A DNA stretch of 64,000 nucleotides from Cellulosimicrobium sp. ES-005. GTDB taxonomy: Bacteria; Actinomycetota; Actinomycetes; Actinomycetales; Cellulomonadaceae. The translations under genes were made by a program, and so were the position numbers. This document shows positions 25,310-33,817 of this stretch, piece after piece. Below the pieces are notes generated by a model that searched no databases, was not told where the DNA came from, and saw nothing but the letters and a program-made list of their open reading frames with translations. The number at the start of each line of letters is the position of its first letter. Within the stretch, counting starts at the first letter, position 1. The stretch spans positions 2,914,001 through 2,978,000 of the forward strand of contig NZ_CP159290.1 of NCBI RefSeq assembly GCF_040448685.1. Direction: 5' to 3'.

Positions 25310-26625
25310 CCACGACCCCGAGCCGGCCGACGACGCCCGGGAGCGCGGACCTCGCCGCGGTCGCGGAGGAGTTCGGCACGCCCGTGTACGTGTACGACGG
25401 CGACGTGCTCGCCGCGAACTACCGCGCGCTGCGCGAGCGGCTGCACCCCGCTCTCGGGATCTTCTACTCGCTCAAGGCGAACCCGAACGTCAGCATCTGC
25501 GGGCTGCTGCACTCGCTCGGCGCGAACGCCGAGGTGTCCTCGCTCACCGAGCTGCGCACGGCGCTCGCGGCCGGCGTCGAGCCGCAGGACGTCCTGTTCC
25601 TCGGCCCCGGCAAGAGCCGCGACGAGCTCGTCGCCTGCCTCAACTCGGGCGTGCGCGCGATCATCGTCGAGTCGCTGCCGGAGCTCGCGCTGGTGGACGA
25701 GCTCGCGCGCGCGACGGGGCGCGCCGCGCGCGTGGTGCTGCGCGTCAACCCGTCGTTCTCCGTCAAGGGCTCCGGGCTCACGATGGGCGGCAAGCCGCGC
25801 CAGTTCGGCATCGACGAGCAGCAGCTCCTCGACGCGCCGGACCTGTGCGCCGGGCTCACGACGGCCCGCGTCGTCGGGGTCCAGGTGTACATGGGCACGC
25901 GCATCCTCGACGAGGGCACGATCGTCGAGAACACGACGCGCATCTTCGAGCTCGCGGAGCGCCTCGCGGACCGGCTCGGCTTCCCGCTCGAGCTCGTGGA
26001 CGTCGGCGGGGGCCTGGGCGTGGCGTACTTCGAGCGCGAGCGCGACCTCGACGTCGAGGTCCTCACCGCGGCGCTCAACCCCGTGGTCGAGGCGTTCGTG
26101 CAGCGGCACCCCGCGACCGACCTCGTCATGGAGCTGGGGCGCTACCTCGTGGCGCTGTGCGGCACGTACGTCGCACGCGTGCGCTACGTGAAGGAGTCGA
26201 TGGGCGAGCGGTTCGCCGTCGCCGACGGCGGGACCAACCACCACATGGCGGCGGTCGGCATCGGCTCGTTCGTCAAGCGCAACTTCCCGATGCGCAAGGT
26301 GGGCCCGGCGACCGGCGCGGAGGACGTGCCGTGGAACGTCACGGGTCCGCTGTGCACGCCCAACGACACGATCGGCAAGGCCGTCCCGCTCCCGGCGGAC
26401 CTCGCGGCCGGCGACCTCGTCGCCGTCGACCGCTCCGGCGCGTACGGCGCGACGGCGTCGCCCGTGCACTTCCTCAGCCACGGCTACCCCGCGGAGGTGC
26501 TGACGCTCGGCGACGAGTCGTTCCTCGTGCGGCACGCGGACACGCCCGACGACCTCCTGTCCCGCCAGGTCTTCCACGACCTCGGCGCGCGCGTCGCCCC
26601 CGCCGAGGCCGTCGCCGCCCCCTGA
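25306..26625 (+). CDS. Type III PLP-dependent decarboxylase (BtrK/diaminopimelate-decarboxylase fold)
   Basis: 439 residues. The PLP-binding Lys is in GIFYSLKANPNVSICGLL (about residue 57); LVDVGGGLGVAYFERE is the phosphate-binding glycine loop; PLCTPNDTIGKAV carries the Cys of the partner subunit site, and VDRSGAYGATASPVHFL closes the barrel/beta domain. Family members decarboxylate DAP, ornithine or, for BtrK, a glutamyl group on a carrier protein. The upstream ATP-grasp gene and downstream carrier gene favour the last type. Substrate remains inferred. Confidence 0.85.
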   Translation: MTTTPSRPTTPGSADLAAVAEEFGTPVYVYDGDVLAANYRALRERLHPALGIFYSLKANPNVSICGLLHSLGANAEVSSLTELRTALAAGVEPQDVLFLGPGKSRDELVACLNSGVRAIIVESLPELALVDELARATGRAARVVLRVNPSFSVKGSGLTMGGKPRQFGIDEQQLLDAPDLCAGLTTARVVGVQVYMGTRILDEGTIVENTTRIFELAERLADRLGFPLELVDVGGGLGVAYFERERDLDVEVLTAALNPVVEAFVQRHPATDLVMELGRYLVALCGTYVARVRYVKESMGERFAVADGGTNHHMAAVGIGSFVKRNFPMRKVGPATGAEDVPWNVTGPLCTPNDTIGKAVPLPADLAAGDLVAVDRSGAYGATASPVHFLSHGYPAEVLTLGDESFLVRHADTPDDLLSRQVFHDLGARVAPAEAVAAP

Positions 26626-26696
26626 CCCGCCGGCCGACCGGCCGCCACCCGCCACCCGCTCCCGCGGGCGCCCGACCCACCACCCGGAGGAACATC

Positions 26697-26987
26697 GTGA
26701 GCACCAGCACGAACACCGAGTCCCAGGAGGCCCTCGGCCGCGAGCGCGTCGTCGGCGCGGTCGTCGAGGCGCTGTCGAGCGTCCTCGGGCGGCCGCTGCC
26801 CGACGTCACGGACGCGACCCGCCTGTTCGACGACCTCGACCTCGACTCGACGAGCGTCCTCGGCCTGCTCATGGCCCTCGAGGACTCGCTCGACATGGAG
26901 GTCGACCCGGAGTCGCTCGAGCAGCACCACCTCGAGACCGTGGGCTCGCTGACGGACTTCGTCGTCGAGCACTCGACCCGGAACTGA
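26697..26987 (+). CDS. Acyl/peptidyl carrier protein 2
   Basis: 96 residues from a GTG with CGGAGG upstream. The site is RLFDDLDLDSTSVLGLLMAL with Ser at about residue 51 in a classic DS context. VVEALSSVLGRPLPDVTDAT is the first helix and loop. It follows the decarboxylase after a 71-nt gap, the largest gap inside the cluster, so it has its own ribosome binding site. It may be the carrier for the decarboxylated aminoacyl group, by analogy with BtrI. Confidence 0.88.
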   Translation: MSTSTNTESQEALGRERVVGAVVEALSSVLGRPLPDVTDATRLFDDLDLDSTSVLGLLMALEDSLDMEVDPESLEQHHLETVGSLTDFVVEHSTRN

Positions 26988-26988
26988 C

Positions 26989-27954
26989 GTGTCGCTCGGG
27001 GGCAGCAGCGGGTCGTCGTCCGGTCCGGCGTCCTGGACGGGACCCGGCGGCGCCGCCCTGCGCGTGCGCGGCGTCGTGGACGTCCCGGTCGATGATCTCG
27101 TCCCGGTCGGGGACGGGACGCGCCGGTCGGTCGCCGAGGACCTGCGGTACGTGTACGGCGAGGACCAGCCGACCGACTGGCTCGAGAGCGGCCCGGGGCG
27201 GGACTACCCGACGATGATCCGCGCGGCGCGCGCCGCGCTGGGCGACCGGGGCCTGCTCGACGACGTGCGCCTCGTCGTCCTCGTCGTCACCACCCCGGAC
27301 CTGCAGCACGAGCGCCTGCTCGGCGGGTTCGTCGCCGACCTGTTCGACGACCGGCCGTACACGTTCTGCGTGACCGAGCAAGGGCTGGCCGGACCGTTCA
27401 CGGCGCTGCGCCTCGCGCACGAGGAGCTCGCGCACGGCGGCCCCACGGGCACCGGGCTCGGGGGCGACGCCCTGGTCCTCGTCCTGGAGCAGTGCACGCT
27501 GCCCCCGACGGCGACGCGTGTCCCCGCGCGCGACCGGGTCGTCGCGCTCGTCGTGGGCCACGGCGGCGCGGGCCGGCCGGTCGAGGCCCTGTCGGTCGCG
27601 CGGGCGTCGCGCGGCCCCCGGCCGGACGCGGCGGAGTCGCCCCGCGACGGTGCTCCCGCGTCGGCCGGGGAGAGCGCCCCGGCACCGGGCGCCCGGCGCG
27701 TCGTGCTCGGCGTCGACATGGACCCGGGCGACGTACCCGATCTCGACGGCGTCGTGCTGCGCGCCGACCCGGGCGCGGCGGCGACGGGCGTCTGGGAGGT
27801 CCTCGCCGCGTGCGACGACGTCTCTGACGCGCCGGTCGCGCTGCACGAGCGGTGCCTCGAGCTGGGGTACCGCTGCTCCCTCGTCCTCGGCCCGCGTCCC
27901 GTCGAGGCGTCCCCGGACGTCGACGACCTGTCCCGAGAGGCGGTGCTCGCATGA
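26989..27954 (+). CDS. KAS III-like protein lacking the active-site cysteine
   Basis: 321 residues. The first half aligns by pattern to the KAS III N-terminal half: YPTMIRAARAALGDRGLLDD, VRLVVLVVTTPDLQHERLL, and FCVTEQGLAGPFTALRLAHE. In that last stretch the residue at the nucleophile position is not Cys. The second half has a Pro/Ala-rich linker (about 205-235) and ends in CLELGYRCSLVLGP; the His/Asn triad is not found. It may be a non-catalytic partner of the true KAS III at 22854, like a chain-length factor. The GTG start is 1 bp after the carrier gene stop. Confidence 0.55.
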   Translation: MSLGGSSGSSSGPASWTGPGGAALRVRGVVDVPVDDLVPVGDGTRRSVAEDLRYVYGEDQPTDWLESGPGRDYPTMIRAARAALGDRGLLDDVRLVVLVVTTPDLQHERLLGGFVADLFDDRPYTFCVTEQGLAGPFTALRLAHEELAHGGPTGTGLGGDALVLVLEQCTLPPTATRVPARDRVVALVVGHGGAGRPVEALSVARASRGPRPDAAESPRDGAPASAGESAPAPGARRVVLGVDMDPGDVPDLDGVVLRADPGAAATGVWEVLAACDDVSDAPVALHERCLELGYRCSLVLGPRPVEASPDVDDLSREAVLA

Positions 27955-28754
27955 GCACGGACGTCGTCGCCCCCGCCCCCGTCGGGGCGGGCGTGCTGCC
28001 CGAGGAGGGCACCGTGGACGGCCCCGCCGACCTCCGCGCCGTCGCGCGCGAACGTGGCGCGGTCGCGGCGCTCACCGCGCTCGGGGGTCTGCTGCCCGTC
28101 GCGGCGCTGCCGGGCGAGTGCGTCCTGCTGCCCGACGACGTCCCGCCCCCGGGCGGGTGGGCGCGGGTCGGCGAGGTGGTGTCGGACGTCGGCACGCTGC
28201 GCGTGTGGCGGGCACCCGGCGGCACCGTGGCACCCGGATCGGCTGCGCCCGCCGCCGAGGCGACCGGGCCCGTCGCACCCGCCACCGACGAGAGCACCGC
28301 GTCCGCCGCGGCCGACGCCGCCTGGCGAGTCGGGGTCGCGTGGGTCCGGACCGGGCTGTGCGAGCGCCTGACGGACCGGGCCGTGGAACGCCTGCGGGGC
28401 CGCACGGTCGGCGGCACGGCGACGGTGAACCTGCCGCCCGTCCGCCTCGTGCTCGCGGACGCGGCGCTCGCGCACCTCGAGGCGCAGGCGCTCCTGGGCG
28501 GGGTCGCGGCGGGGGACGCCGCCGCCGGGTCGCCCGACCGCGGGCCCGCGGTCTCCGGGACGTCGCTCGCGCGCGTCACCGCGGTCCTCGACCGCTCGTC
28601 GCGCGCCGTCCACAACCTGTTCGGCGCGTCGGGGTACGTCGACGGCGACGCCGCGCGGCTCGCGCGCACGATCGACCTGCTCGGCCACGCGAGCGGGACG
28701 CTGCCGGGCCGCGACACCGAGACACCCCACGGCCGGGAGGGCCAGGACGCATGA
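27951..28754 (+). CDS. Acyl-CoA-dehydrogenase-like protein, C-terminal domain only
   Basis: 267 residues. Residues 120-255 look like the C-terminal helical domain of acyl-CoA dehydrogenases (AWRVGVAWVRTGLCERLTD, VRLVLADAALAHLEAQALL, SSRAVHNLFGASGYVDGD, ARTIDLLGHASGTL). The N-terminal 100 residues do not contain the usual helical and beta domains or the FAD-binding TEP-GSD motif. It overlaps by 4 nt the gene for a full-length dehydrogenase, so the two may form a hetero-oligomer with one active and one structural chain. Confidence 0.55.
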   Translation: MSTDVVAPAPVGAGVLPEEGTVDGPADLRAVARERGAVAALTALGGLLPVAALPGECVLLPDDVPPPGGWARVGEVVSDVGTLRVWRAPGGTVAPGSAAPAAEATGPVAPATDESTASAAADAAWRVGVAWVRTGLCERLTDRAVERLRGRTVGGTATVNLPPVRLVLADAALAHLEAQALLGGVAAGDAAAGSPDRGPAVSGTSLARVTAVLDRSSRAVHNLFGASGYVDGDAARLARTIDLLGHASGTLPGRDTETPHGREGQDA

Positions 28755-29908
28755 GCACCGTCGACCTCGTCGCGCTGCGCGAGCACCTGCGGCCCGTGGG
28801 CGCCGCGCTCCGCGAGCACGCCCTCGCGATCGACGCCGACCCCGCCGCGCTCCAGGTGCTCCTGGACTCCGGCGCCCTGCCGTACCGGCAGCTCGGCGGG
28901 TTCCCGCCCGGCTATCTCGACGACCCGCTGCGCGTGCGGGGCGCGCCGGTGCACGTGCGCACGTGCGTGGAGCGCGTCGTCGTGGCCGAGGCGCTCGCCC
29001 GGGGCGACGCGTCCGTCGTCGTCGGGGCGCCGGGGCCGTCCATGTCCGGGGTCGTCGTGGACGACCTCGCCGACGAGGAGCAGCGCGACCGCTTCTACCG
29101 TCGCGTGGCGCAGCCGGGCACGTGGACGTTCTTCGGCCTCACGGAGCCCGAGCGCGGCTCGGACGCCGCGGCGCTGGAGACCGCGGTCGTCGAGGCCGAG
29201 GGCGCTCCCGTGCTGCGGGGCCACAAGAAGTACGTGGGCAACGTGGCGCGCGCGAGCCTCGGCGTCGTGTTCGCCCGGCACCGCCCGGGCCCGCTGGGCG
29301 TCGGGGTCCACCTCGTCGACACCGACCGGCCGGGGTTCGACGCCGCGCCGCTCGTGACCACCGGGATGCGCGCCGTGCAGCTCGGCGAGGTGCGGCTGCG
29401 CGACGTGCCCCTGCTCGCCCAGGACACGCTCGGGCGGCACCTGTCGCCGTCGCGCCGCGGCCTCCTCGGGGCCGTGCGCACCTTCAACCGGCTGCGCCCC
29501 GTCGTCGCGTCGCTGGCGGTGGGCGTCACGCAGGCGGCGCTCGACTACGTGCGCGCGGAGCGGTCGTCGTTCACCGCCGACGAGCGGTGGCGCCTGGAGA
29601 CGTTCGACGACCGGCTCCACGCCGCGCGCGCCCTCGTGCTCCAGGCCGCGCGCGCCGCCGACGCGGACCCCGCAGACGGGACGCTGCCGGCGGCGGCCAA
29701 GGCCACCGCGCTCGACCTCGCCGAGGAGGTCACGCACGCGGTGCCGCCGCTCCTCGGCCCGGGCGCGCGGTGGGAGCACCCGTACCTCGACAAGCTGGTC
29801 CGCGACGTGCCCGGCCTGGAGATGATGGAGGGCACGCGGACCGTCCAGCGGCTCACCCTCGCGCAGGGCTGGTTGCAGGGCAGGGCACGGCATGCCGAGC
29901 TCGTCTAG
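28751..29908 (+). CDS. Acyl-CoA/acyl-ACP dehydrogenase
   Basis: 385 residues, full family length. FAD/substrate motif FFGLTEPERGSDAAAL, beta-domain GHKKYVGNVARASLGVVFAR, and the C-terminal region LEMMEGTRTVQRLTLAQG with the Glu in EGT that may serve as base. It should introduce an alpha-beta double bond into a thioester-bound acyl group, probably on a carrier protein of this cluster. Coupled to the C-terminal-only homologue upstream by a 4-nt overlap and overlapping the MATE gene by 17 nt. Confidence 0.85.
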   Translation: MSTVDLVALREHLRPVGAALREHALAIDADPAALQVLLDSGALPYRQLGGFPPGYLDDPLRVRGAPVHVRTCVERVVVAEALARGDASVVVGAPGPSMSGVVVDDLADEEQRDRFYRRVAQPGTWTFFGLTEPERGSDAAALETAVVEAEGAPVLRGHKKYVGNVARASLGVVFARHRPGPLGVGVHLVDTDRPGFDAAPLVTTGMRAVQLGEVRLRDVPLLAQDTLGRHLSPSRRGLLGAVRTFNRLRPVVASLAVGVTQAALDYVRAERSSFTADERWRLETFDDRLHAARALVLQAARAADADPADGTLPAAAKATALDLAEEVTHAVPPLLGPGARWEHPYLDKLVRDVPGLEMMEGTRTVQRLTLAQGWLQGRARHAELV

Positions 29909-31697
29909 GGAGGCGGCCGCGACCCCGGTCGCGACCGCCTCGCCGCGACCGGAGGCGCTGCCGCCCGTGCCGCCGCCGCCGGCCGCGGGGCCGACGGTCG
30001 AGGCCCTGCGCCGCCGCGTCGTCCGCCTCGCCGCCCCGATCTGCGCGGCACTCGTCGTGGGGGCGCTCGCACAGCTCGTCATCGCCGCGCTGCTGGGGCA
30101 CATGGGCGACGACGCGCTCTACGTCCGGTCGCTCTTCATCCCCGTGACGTTCCTCGTCCTCGCCGTTCAGGAGGGCCTCGACGTCTCGACCCAGGTCGGC
30201 TTCGCGCGCCTGCACGGGTCCCGGGGCCGGGGCGAGGGGTCCGACGCCGAGGACGGCGGCGGGGCCGGCGCGGGCGAGGACGGCGGCGCGGCCGTCGTCC
30301 CGACCTCGGCCACCGCGGCGCTGCTGGGGCGGTTCGTGGCGGCGGGTGCGGCCGTGCTCGGCGGGGTCGCCCTGCTGGTGGTCCTGGCCGCGCCGGCGCT
30401 CGCCGACGTGCTGTCCGTGCCCGCGCCGCTCGTCGCCGAGTTCGTCGCGTTCGCGCGCTGGACCGTGGTCGCGAGCGTGCTGTCCGTCCCGACGGCGGTC
30501 GCGGCCGCCGCGCTGCGCGGGTGGGCGCGCACCGGGGCGTCGGCGACCGTGGCGCTGCTCGTCGCGGGCCTCCAGGTGCTCGTCGTGTGGCTCGTCGGGC
30601 TCGTGGGCGGGTTCGGCGTGCTCGCGGTCCCGGTCGCGATCACGGGCTCCACGCTCGTCGGTGCCGCCGTCGCCTGGGCGCTCCTCGTGCGGGCCCGCCT
30701 CCTCCCACGGCCGGGTCACGTCCCCGGCCTGCGCCGCGCCCTCGCCCTGCGCCACCACCCGGCGCCGCAGCGGGTGGCCGCGTGGTGGCGACGGGTGCTC
30801 CGGGCGCTGCCCGCCGGCTCGTGGACGACGCCGACCCCGCCTCCGCCTCCACCTCCGCCCCTGCCGCCGTCGTCCGCGACGACGACGGCTCCGACCCCGG
30901 CCACGGCACGGCCCGGCCGGCCGGGTGCTGCGGCGTCCGTCCCCCCGGCCGCCCCGGACATCGCGGAACCGTCGACGTCGGACGCGCCCTCCGAGGGTGC
31001 GGTCGCCGAGCGGGTCGACGTGCGCGGGCTGCTCCTCGGCGTCGGCCTGCCGGTCGGCCTGTCCTACCTGCTCCTCACGGTGACGAACCTCGTCATGGTG
31101 TGGGTCCTCGGGCCGTCGGGCACGGACGTCGTCGCGGGGTTCGGCGGCGCCGCGACGGTCCAGACGCTCGTGATCGTGCCGGCGATCGGGCTCGCCGCGG
31201 CGGTGAGCATCGTCATGAACCAGCAGTGGGGCGCGGGCGAGCTCCGGCTGCTGCCGCGCACGCTGCGCGCGGGCACGGTCGTCGTGGCGGGCGTGTACGT
31301 GGTCGTGGGGGCGCTCGTCCTCCTGACCGCGCCGTTCGTCGCGGGCCGGCTCTCCGCGGACCCGGACGTCGCCGCGCAGGCGGCGCTCTACCTGCGGGTC
31401 GTCGGCCCGTCGTACGCGGGCGTCGGGCTCGTGCTCTTCCTCCTGACCCTGCTCGAACAGCTCGGGTACGGGCGCGTCGCCGTGACCCTCAACGTGCTCT
31501 ACCACGCCGTCTCGCTCGGCGTCGGCGGCGTCCTCGCGCGCGCGGGCGGGGGACCGGCCGCGCTGTACGCGACGATCGCGGTGACGAACGTCGTCGGCCT
31601 CGTCGTCATGCTCCCCGTCGCGGTGCGCCTCGTCCGGCGGCGCGCGACGGCCGAGCCGGCGGAGCAGGCCGGCGCGGCCGTGGGGGTCGCGTCGTGA
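29892..31697 (+). CDS. MATE-family efflux protein
   Basis: 601 residues, longer than the usual 450. Two halves of about six helices each are visible (first: RLAAPICAALVVGALAQLVI; second: LLLGVGLPVGLSYLLLTVTN). Two long hydrophilic insertions rich in Gly/Asp (about 110-135) and in Pro/Thr/Ala (about 310-365) lie between helices, the second separating the halves. MATE proteins export cationic drugs or lipid-linked molecules using Na+ or H+. The position inside the cluster makes it the likely exporter or flippase of the product. The ATG lies inside the end of the dehydrogenase gene. Confidence 0.82.
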   Translation: MPSSSREAAATPVATASPRPEALPPVPPPPAAGPTVEALRRRVVRLAAPICAALVVGALAQLVIAALLGHMGDDALYVRSLFIPVTFLVLAVQEGLDVSTQVGFARLHGSRGRGEGSDAEDGGGAGAGEDGGAAVVPTSATAALLGRFVAAGAAVLGGVALLVVLAAPALADVLSVPAPLVAEFVAFARWTVVASVLSVPTAVAAAALRGWARTGASATVALLVAGLQVLVVWLVGLVGGFGVLAVPVAITGSTLVGAAVAWALLVRARLLPRPGHVPGLRRALALRHHPAPQRVAAWWRRVLRALPAGSWTTPTPPPPPPPPLPPSSATTTAPTPATARPGRPGAAASVPPAAPDIAEPSTSDAPSEGAVAERVDVRGLLLGVGLPVGLSYLLLTVTNLVMVWVLGPSGTDVVAGFGGAATVQTLVIVPAIGLAAAVSIVMNQQWGAGELRLLPRTLRAGTVVVAGVYVVVGALVLLTAPFVAGRLSADPDVAAQAALYLRVVGPSYAGVGLVLFLLTLLEQLGYGRVAVTLNVLYHAVSLGVGGVLARAGGGPAALYATIAVTNVVGLVVMLPVAVRLVRRRATAEPAEQAGAAVGVAS

Positions 31698-33817
31698 CCG
31701 CGCGGGGGACGACGCCGCCGGTACAGGACGCGCCGGACCGCACCGCCCCGGTGCGCACCGCACCGGTCCGCGACGTGCCGGGAACGGGCGCGGCCCCGCG
31801 TGCGGCGGCCGGTCCGGGCTCGGAGGCACCGGAGCCCGTGCTCAGCGTCGTCGTCATGCACCACCCGGCGCGGGGCGACGTGTCGGACCTGGTCGCGGCG
31901 TGCGCGCCGCTCGACGTGCGGGTCGTCGAGGACCCCGAGCCGGACGGCCCGCCCAGCCCGCTGCGCACCGCGAAGCGCGCGTGGGCCGCCGTGGCGCCCG
32001 GTGCGACGCACCACCTCGTGCTCCAGGACGACGTCGCCCCGGTCCCCGGGTTCGCCGAGCTCGTGCTGCGGGCCGTGCGCGCGCGGGACCGGCACGCCGT
32101 CGCGCTCTACTCGAACTGGAACAGCCCGCGCAACGCCTACCTCGTGCGCGCCGCGGCCGTCGCCGGGCAGGCGTGGGCGCCGCTCGGGCACGACGAGTGG
32201 GTGCCCACGCTCGGACTCGTCCTCCCCGCGGACGGCGCGCTGCGTCTCGCCGCGCACCTCGCGACGCTGCCCGACGACGAGCGCGACGACGACGAGGCCG
32301 TCGTGACCTTCTGCGCGCGCGAGGGCTACCCCGTCGTCGCGACGCTGCCGCACCTGCTGGAGCACGGCGACGGCCCGAGCCTCGCGGGCAACGACGCGCA
32401 CGGGGCCCGGCACGCGACCGTCCCGGCGGGCGACGCCGTCGACCCGGACGCGTGGGACCGGCCCGGCCTCGACCGCGAGCCGTCGCGCTCACCGGCGACC
32501 CTCCGGCCGGTCGCGGTCACGCTCGAACGCTCCCGCTGCACGCTGCGCATGCTCCGTCCGGGCACCGGCGAACCGCTCGAGCACCCGTTCGGCTGGGGCT
32601 GGGACGCGTGGTCGTGGTGGCTCGGCGTCGACCCGGCGGCCGTCGCGCACGACGTGACGGCGCTCGTCGCGGGCGCCTCCCCGGCGCTCGGCCGGGTCTC
32701 GCGCGACGCGCTGCTCGAGCTCGGCGCGGCGTGCTGGCTGCTGGGCCACGACGTCGCCCGCACGGACTGGCCCCCGCCCGCCGGTCCCGACGCCTCGGCG
32801 CACCGGGCCGCCGCGGTCCGGACGTGGGTGCTGTCCGGCCTCCTCCCCGCCGACCGCCCGGAACACCTGGTCGACGAGCTCGTCGCCTTCGCCCTCGACG
32901 CGCTGCTCGCGGGCTCGTCGTGGACCGCCACCCCGTCGAACCCGGGGTTACGGGCGGGTTCGGCGCCGGGGTCGCCCGCAACCCCGGGTTCGGCACCCGC
33001 TGGCGGGGTGGGGGCGCGCGACGGCGCGGCGGGGGTCGCGGTCGACCGGGCCGTGCTTGCCGCCGCTCGGCTCCTCGGGGAGCGCGACGCCGAGGTCGTG
33101 TGCCGGGCGGCGGGTCCGGCGGTGCCGGTGCGCGTCGTCGTGCACGACTGCGCGGCGTGCGGCGCGCGCGCCGAGGACGCGGTGCGGCGCCTGACCGCGC
33201 AGGTCGACCTCGACGGCGCCGCCGAGCACCGGGTCGCCGGGACCGACGACGTCGCGGGCGGGGGTGGGACGCCCTCCGGCCCGTCCGACCGTCCCGTGCC
33301 ACCCCTGGCACCCGAGGCGTCTGATGCGCCTGACGCACGCGAGGCACGCGAGGCGCCCGACGGCGCGGACGGCCCGGGCGGCCGGGCCGTCGTCGAGATC
33401 CTCGCGTGCGAGCACGTCGAGCCGCGCGGGCTCCTCGGCGTCGAACCCGGCGGGCGTCACGTCTCGCGCGGGCTGTGGGTGGCGCGCAGAGCGGCCCTCG
33501 CACCGCCGGGCGCGACGACGCGCGAGCCGCACCGCACGACGGCGTCCCTGTCCCCCGCCGCGCACGGCACCGTGGCGGAGGCACTGGTGACGCTCACCGA
33601 TGCCGATGCGGCGCACCTCACCGTGGCGGACGTCCTGGTGGCGCTCGTCGACGCCGACGCCGCGCACGTGCTGCCGGTCGTCGCGCGCGCGGACGGTGAC
33701 GCACCGGGCCGGCCGAGCCCGGCCACGCTGGGGCTGCAGCACATGCCCGGGCTCGCGCAGCGGTACGCCGACCTCCATGCGGAGGCGCGGCTCGCGCGCG
33801 CGGTGGAGCTGCTGTGA
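31694..33817 (+). CDS. Glycosyltransferase-like protein with long C-terminal extension
   Basis: 707 residues from a GTG overlapping the MATE stop by 4 nt. Residues 50-210 resemble a GT-A-type nucleotide-binding domain: LSVVVMHHPARGDVSDLV, HHLVLQDDVAPVPGFAEL (acidic pair for a metal), YSNWNSPRNAYLVR, and DEWVPTLGLVLPADGAL. The rest is not recognised. Residues 414-434 come from a dispersed palindromic repeat (32935-32994). Further on, a linker with repeated ARE/APD units and a near-duplicate DADAAHLTVAD / DADAAHVLPVV occur. It may add a sugar to the cluster product; this rests on the N-terminal domain only. Confidence 0.55.
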   Translation: MTARGTTPPVQDAPDRTAPVRTAPVRDVPGTGAAPRAAAGPGSEAPEPVLSVVVMHHPARGDVSDLVAACAPLDVRVVEDPEPDGPPSPLRTAKRAWAAVAPGATHHLVLQDDVAPVPGFAELVLRAVRARDRHAVALYSNWNSPRNAYLVRAAAVAGQAWAPLGHDEWVPTLGLVLPADGALRLAAHLATLPDDERDDDEAVVTFCAREGYPVVATLPHLLEHGDGPSLAGNDAHGARHATVPAGDAVDPDAWDRPGLDREPSRSPATLRPVAVTLERSRCTLRMLRPGTGEPLEHPFGWGWDAWSWWLGVDPAAVAHDVTALVAGASPALGRVSRDALLELGAACWLLGHDVARTDWPPPAGPDASAHRAAAVRTWVLSGLLPADRPEHLVDELVAFALDALLAGSSWTATPSNPGLRAGSAPGSPATPGSAPAGGVGARDGAAGVAVDRAVLAAARLLGERDAEVVCRAAGPAVPVRVVVHDCAACGARAEDAVRRLTAQVDLDGAAEHRVAGTDDVAGGGGTPSGPSDRPVPPLAPEASDAPDAREAREAPDGADGPGGRAVVEILACEHVEPRGLLGVEPGGRHVSRGLWVARRAALAPPGATTREPHRTTASLSPAAHGTVAEALVTLTDADAAHLTVADVLVALVDADAAHVLPVVARADGDAPGRPSPATLGLQHMPGLAQRYADLHAEARLARAVELL
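32935..32994. repeat. 60-bp palindromic dispersed repeat inside the glycosyltransferase-like gene
   Basis: Ends TCGAACCCGGGG and CCCCGGGTTCGG form a near-perfect inverted repeat around a GC-rich core. It matches, in reverse orientation, the intergenic element at 52058-52122: 22 of the first 24 core bases agree, and one 5-nt gap is needed. Sixty bases add exactly 20 codons, so the reading frame is kept (about residues 414-434). Confidence 0.7.
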
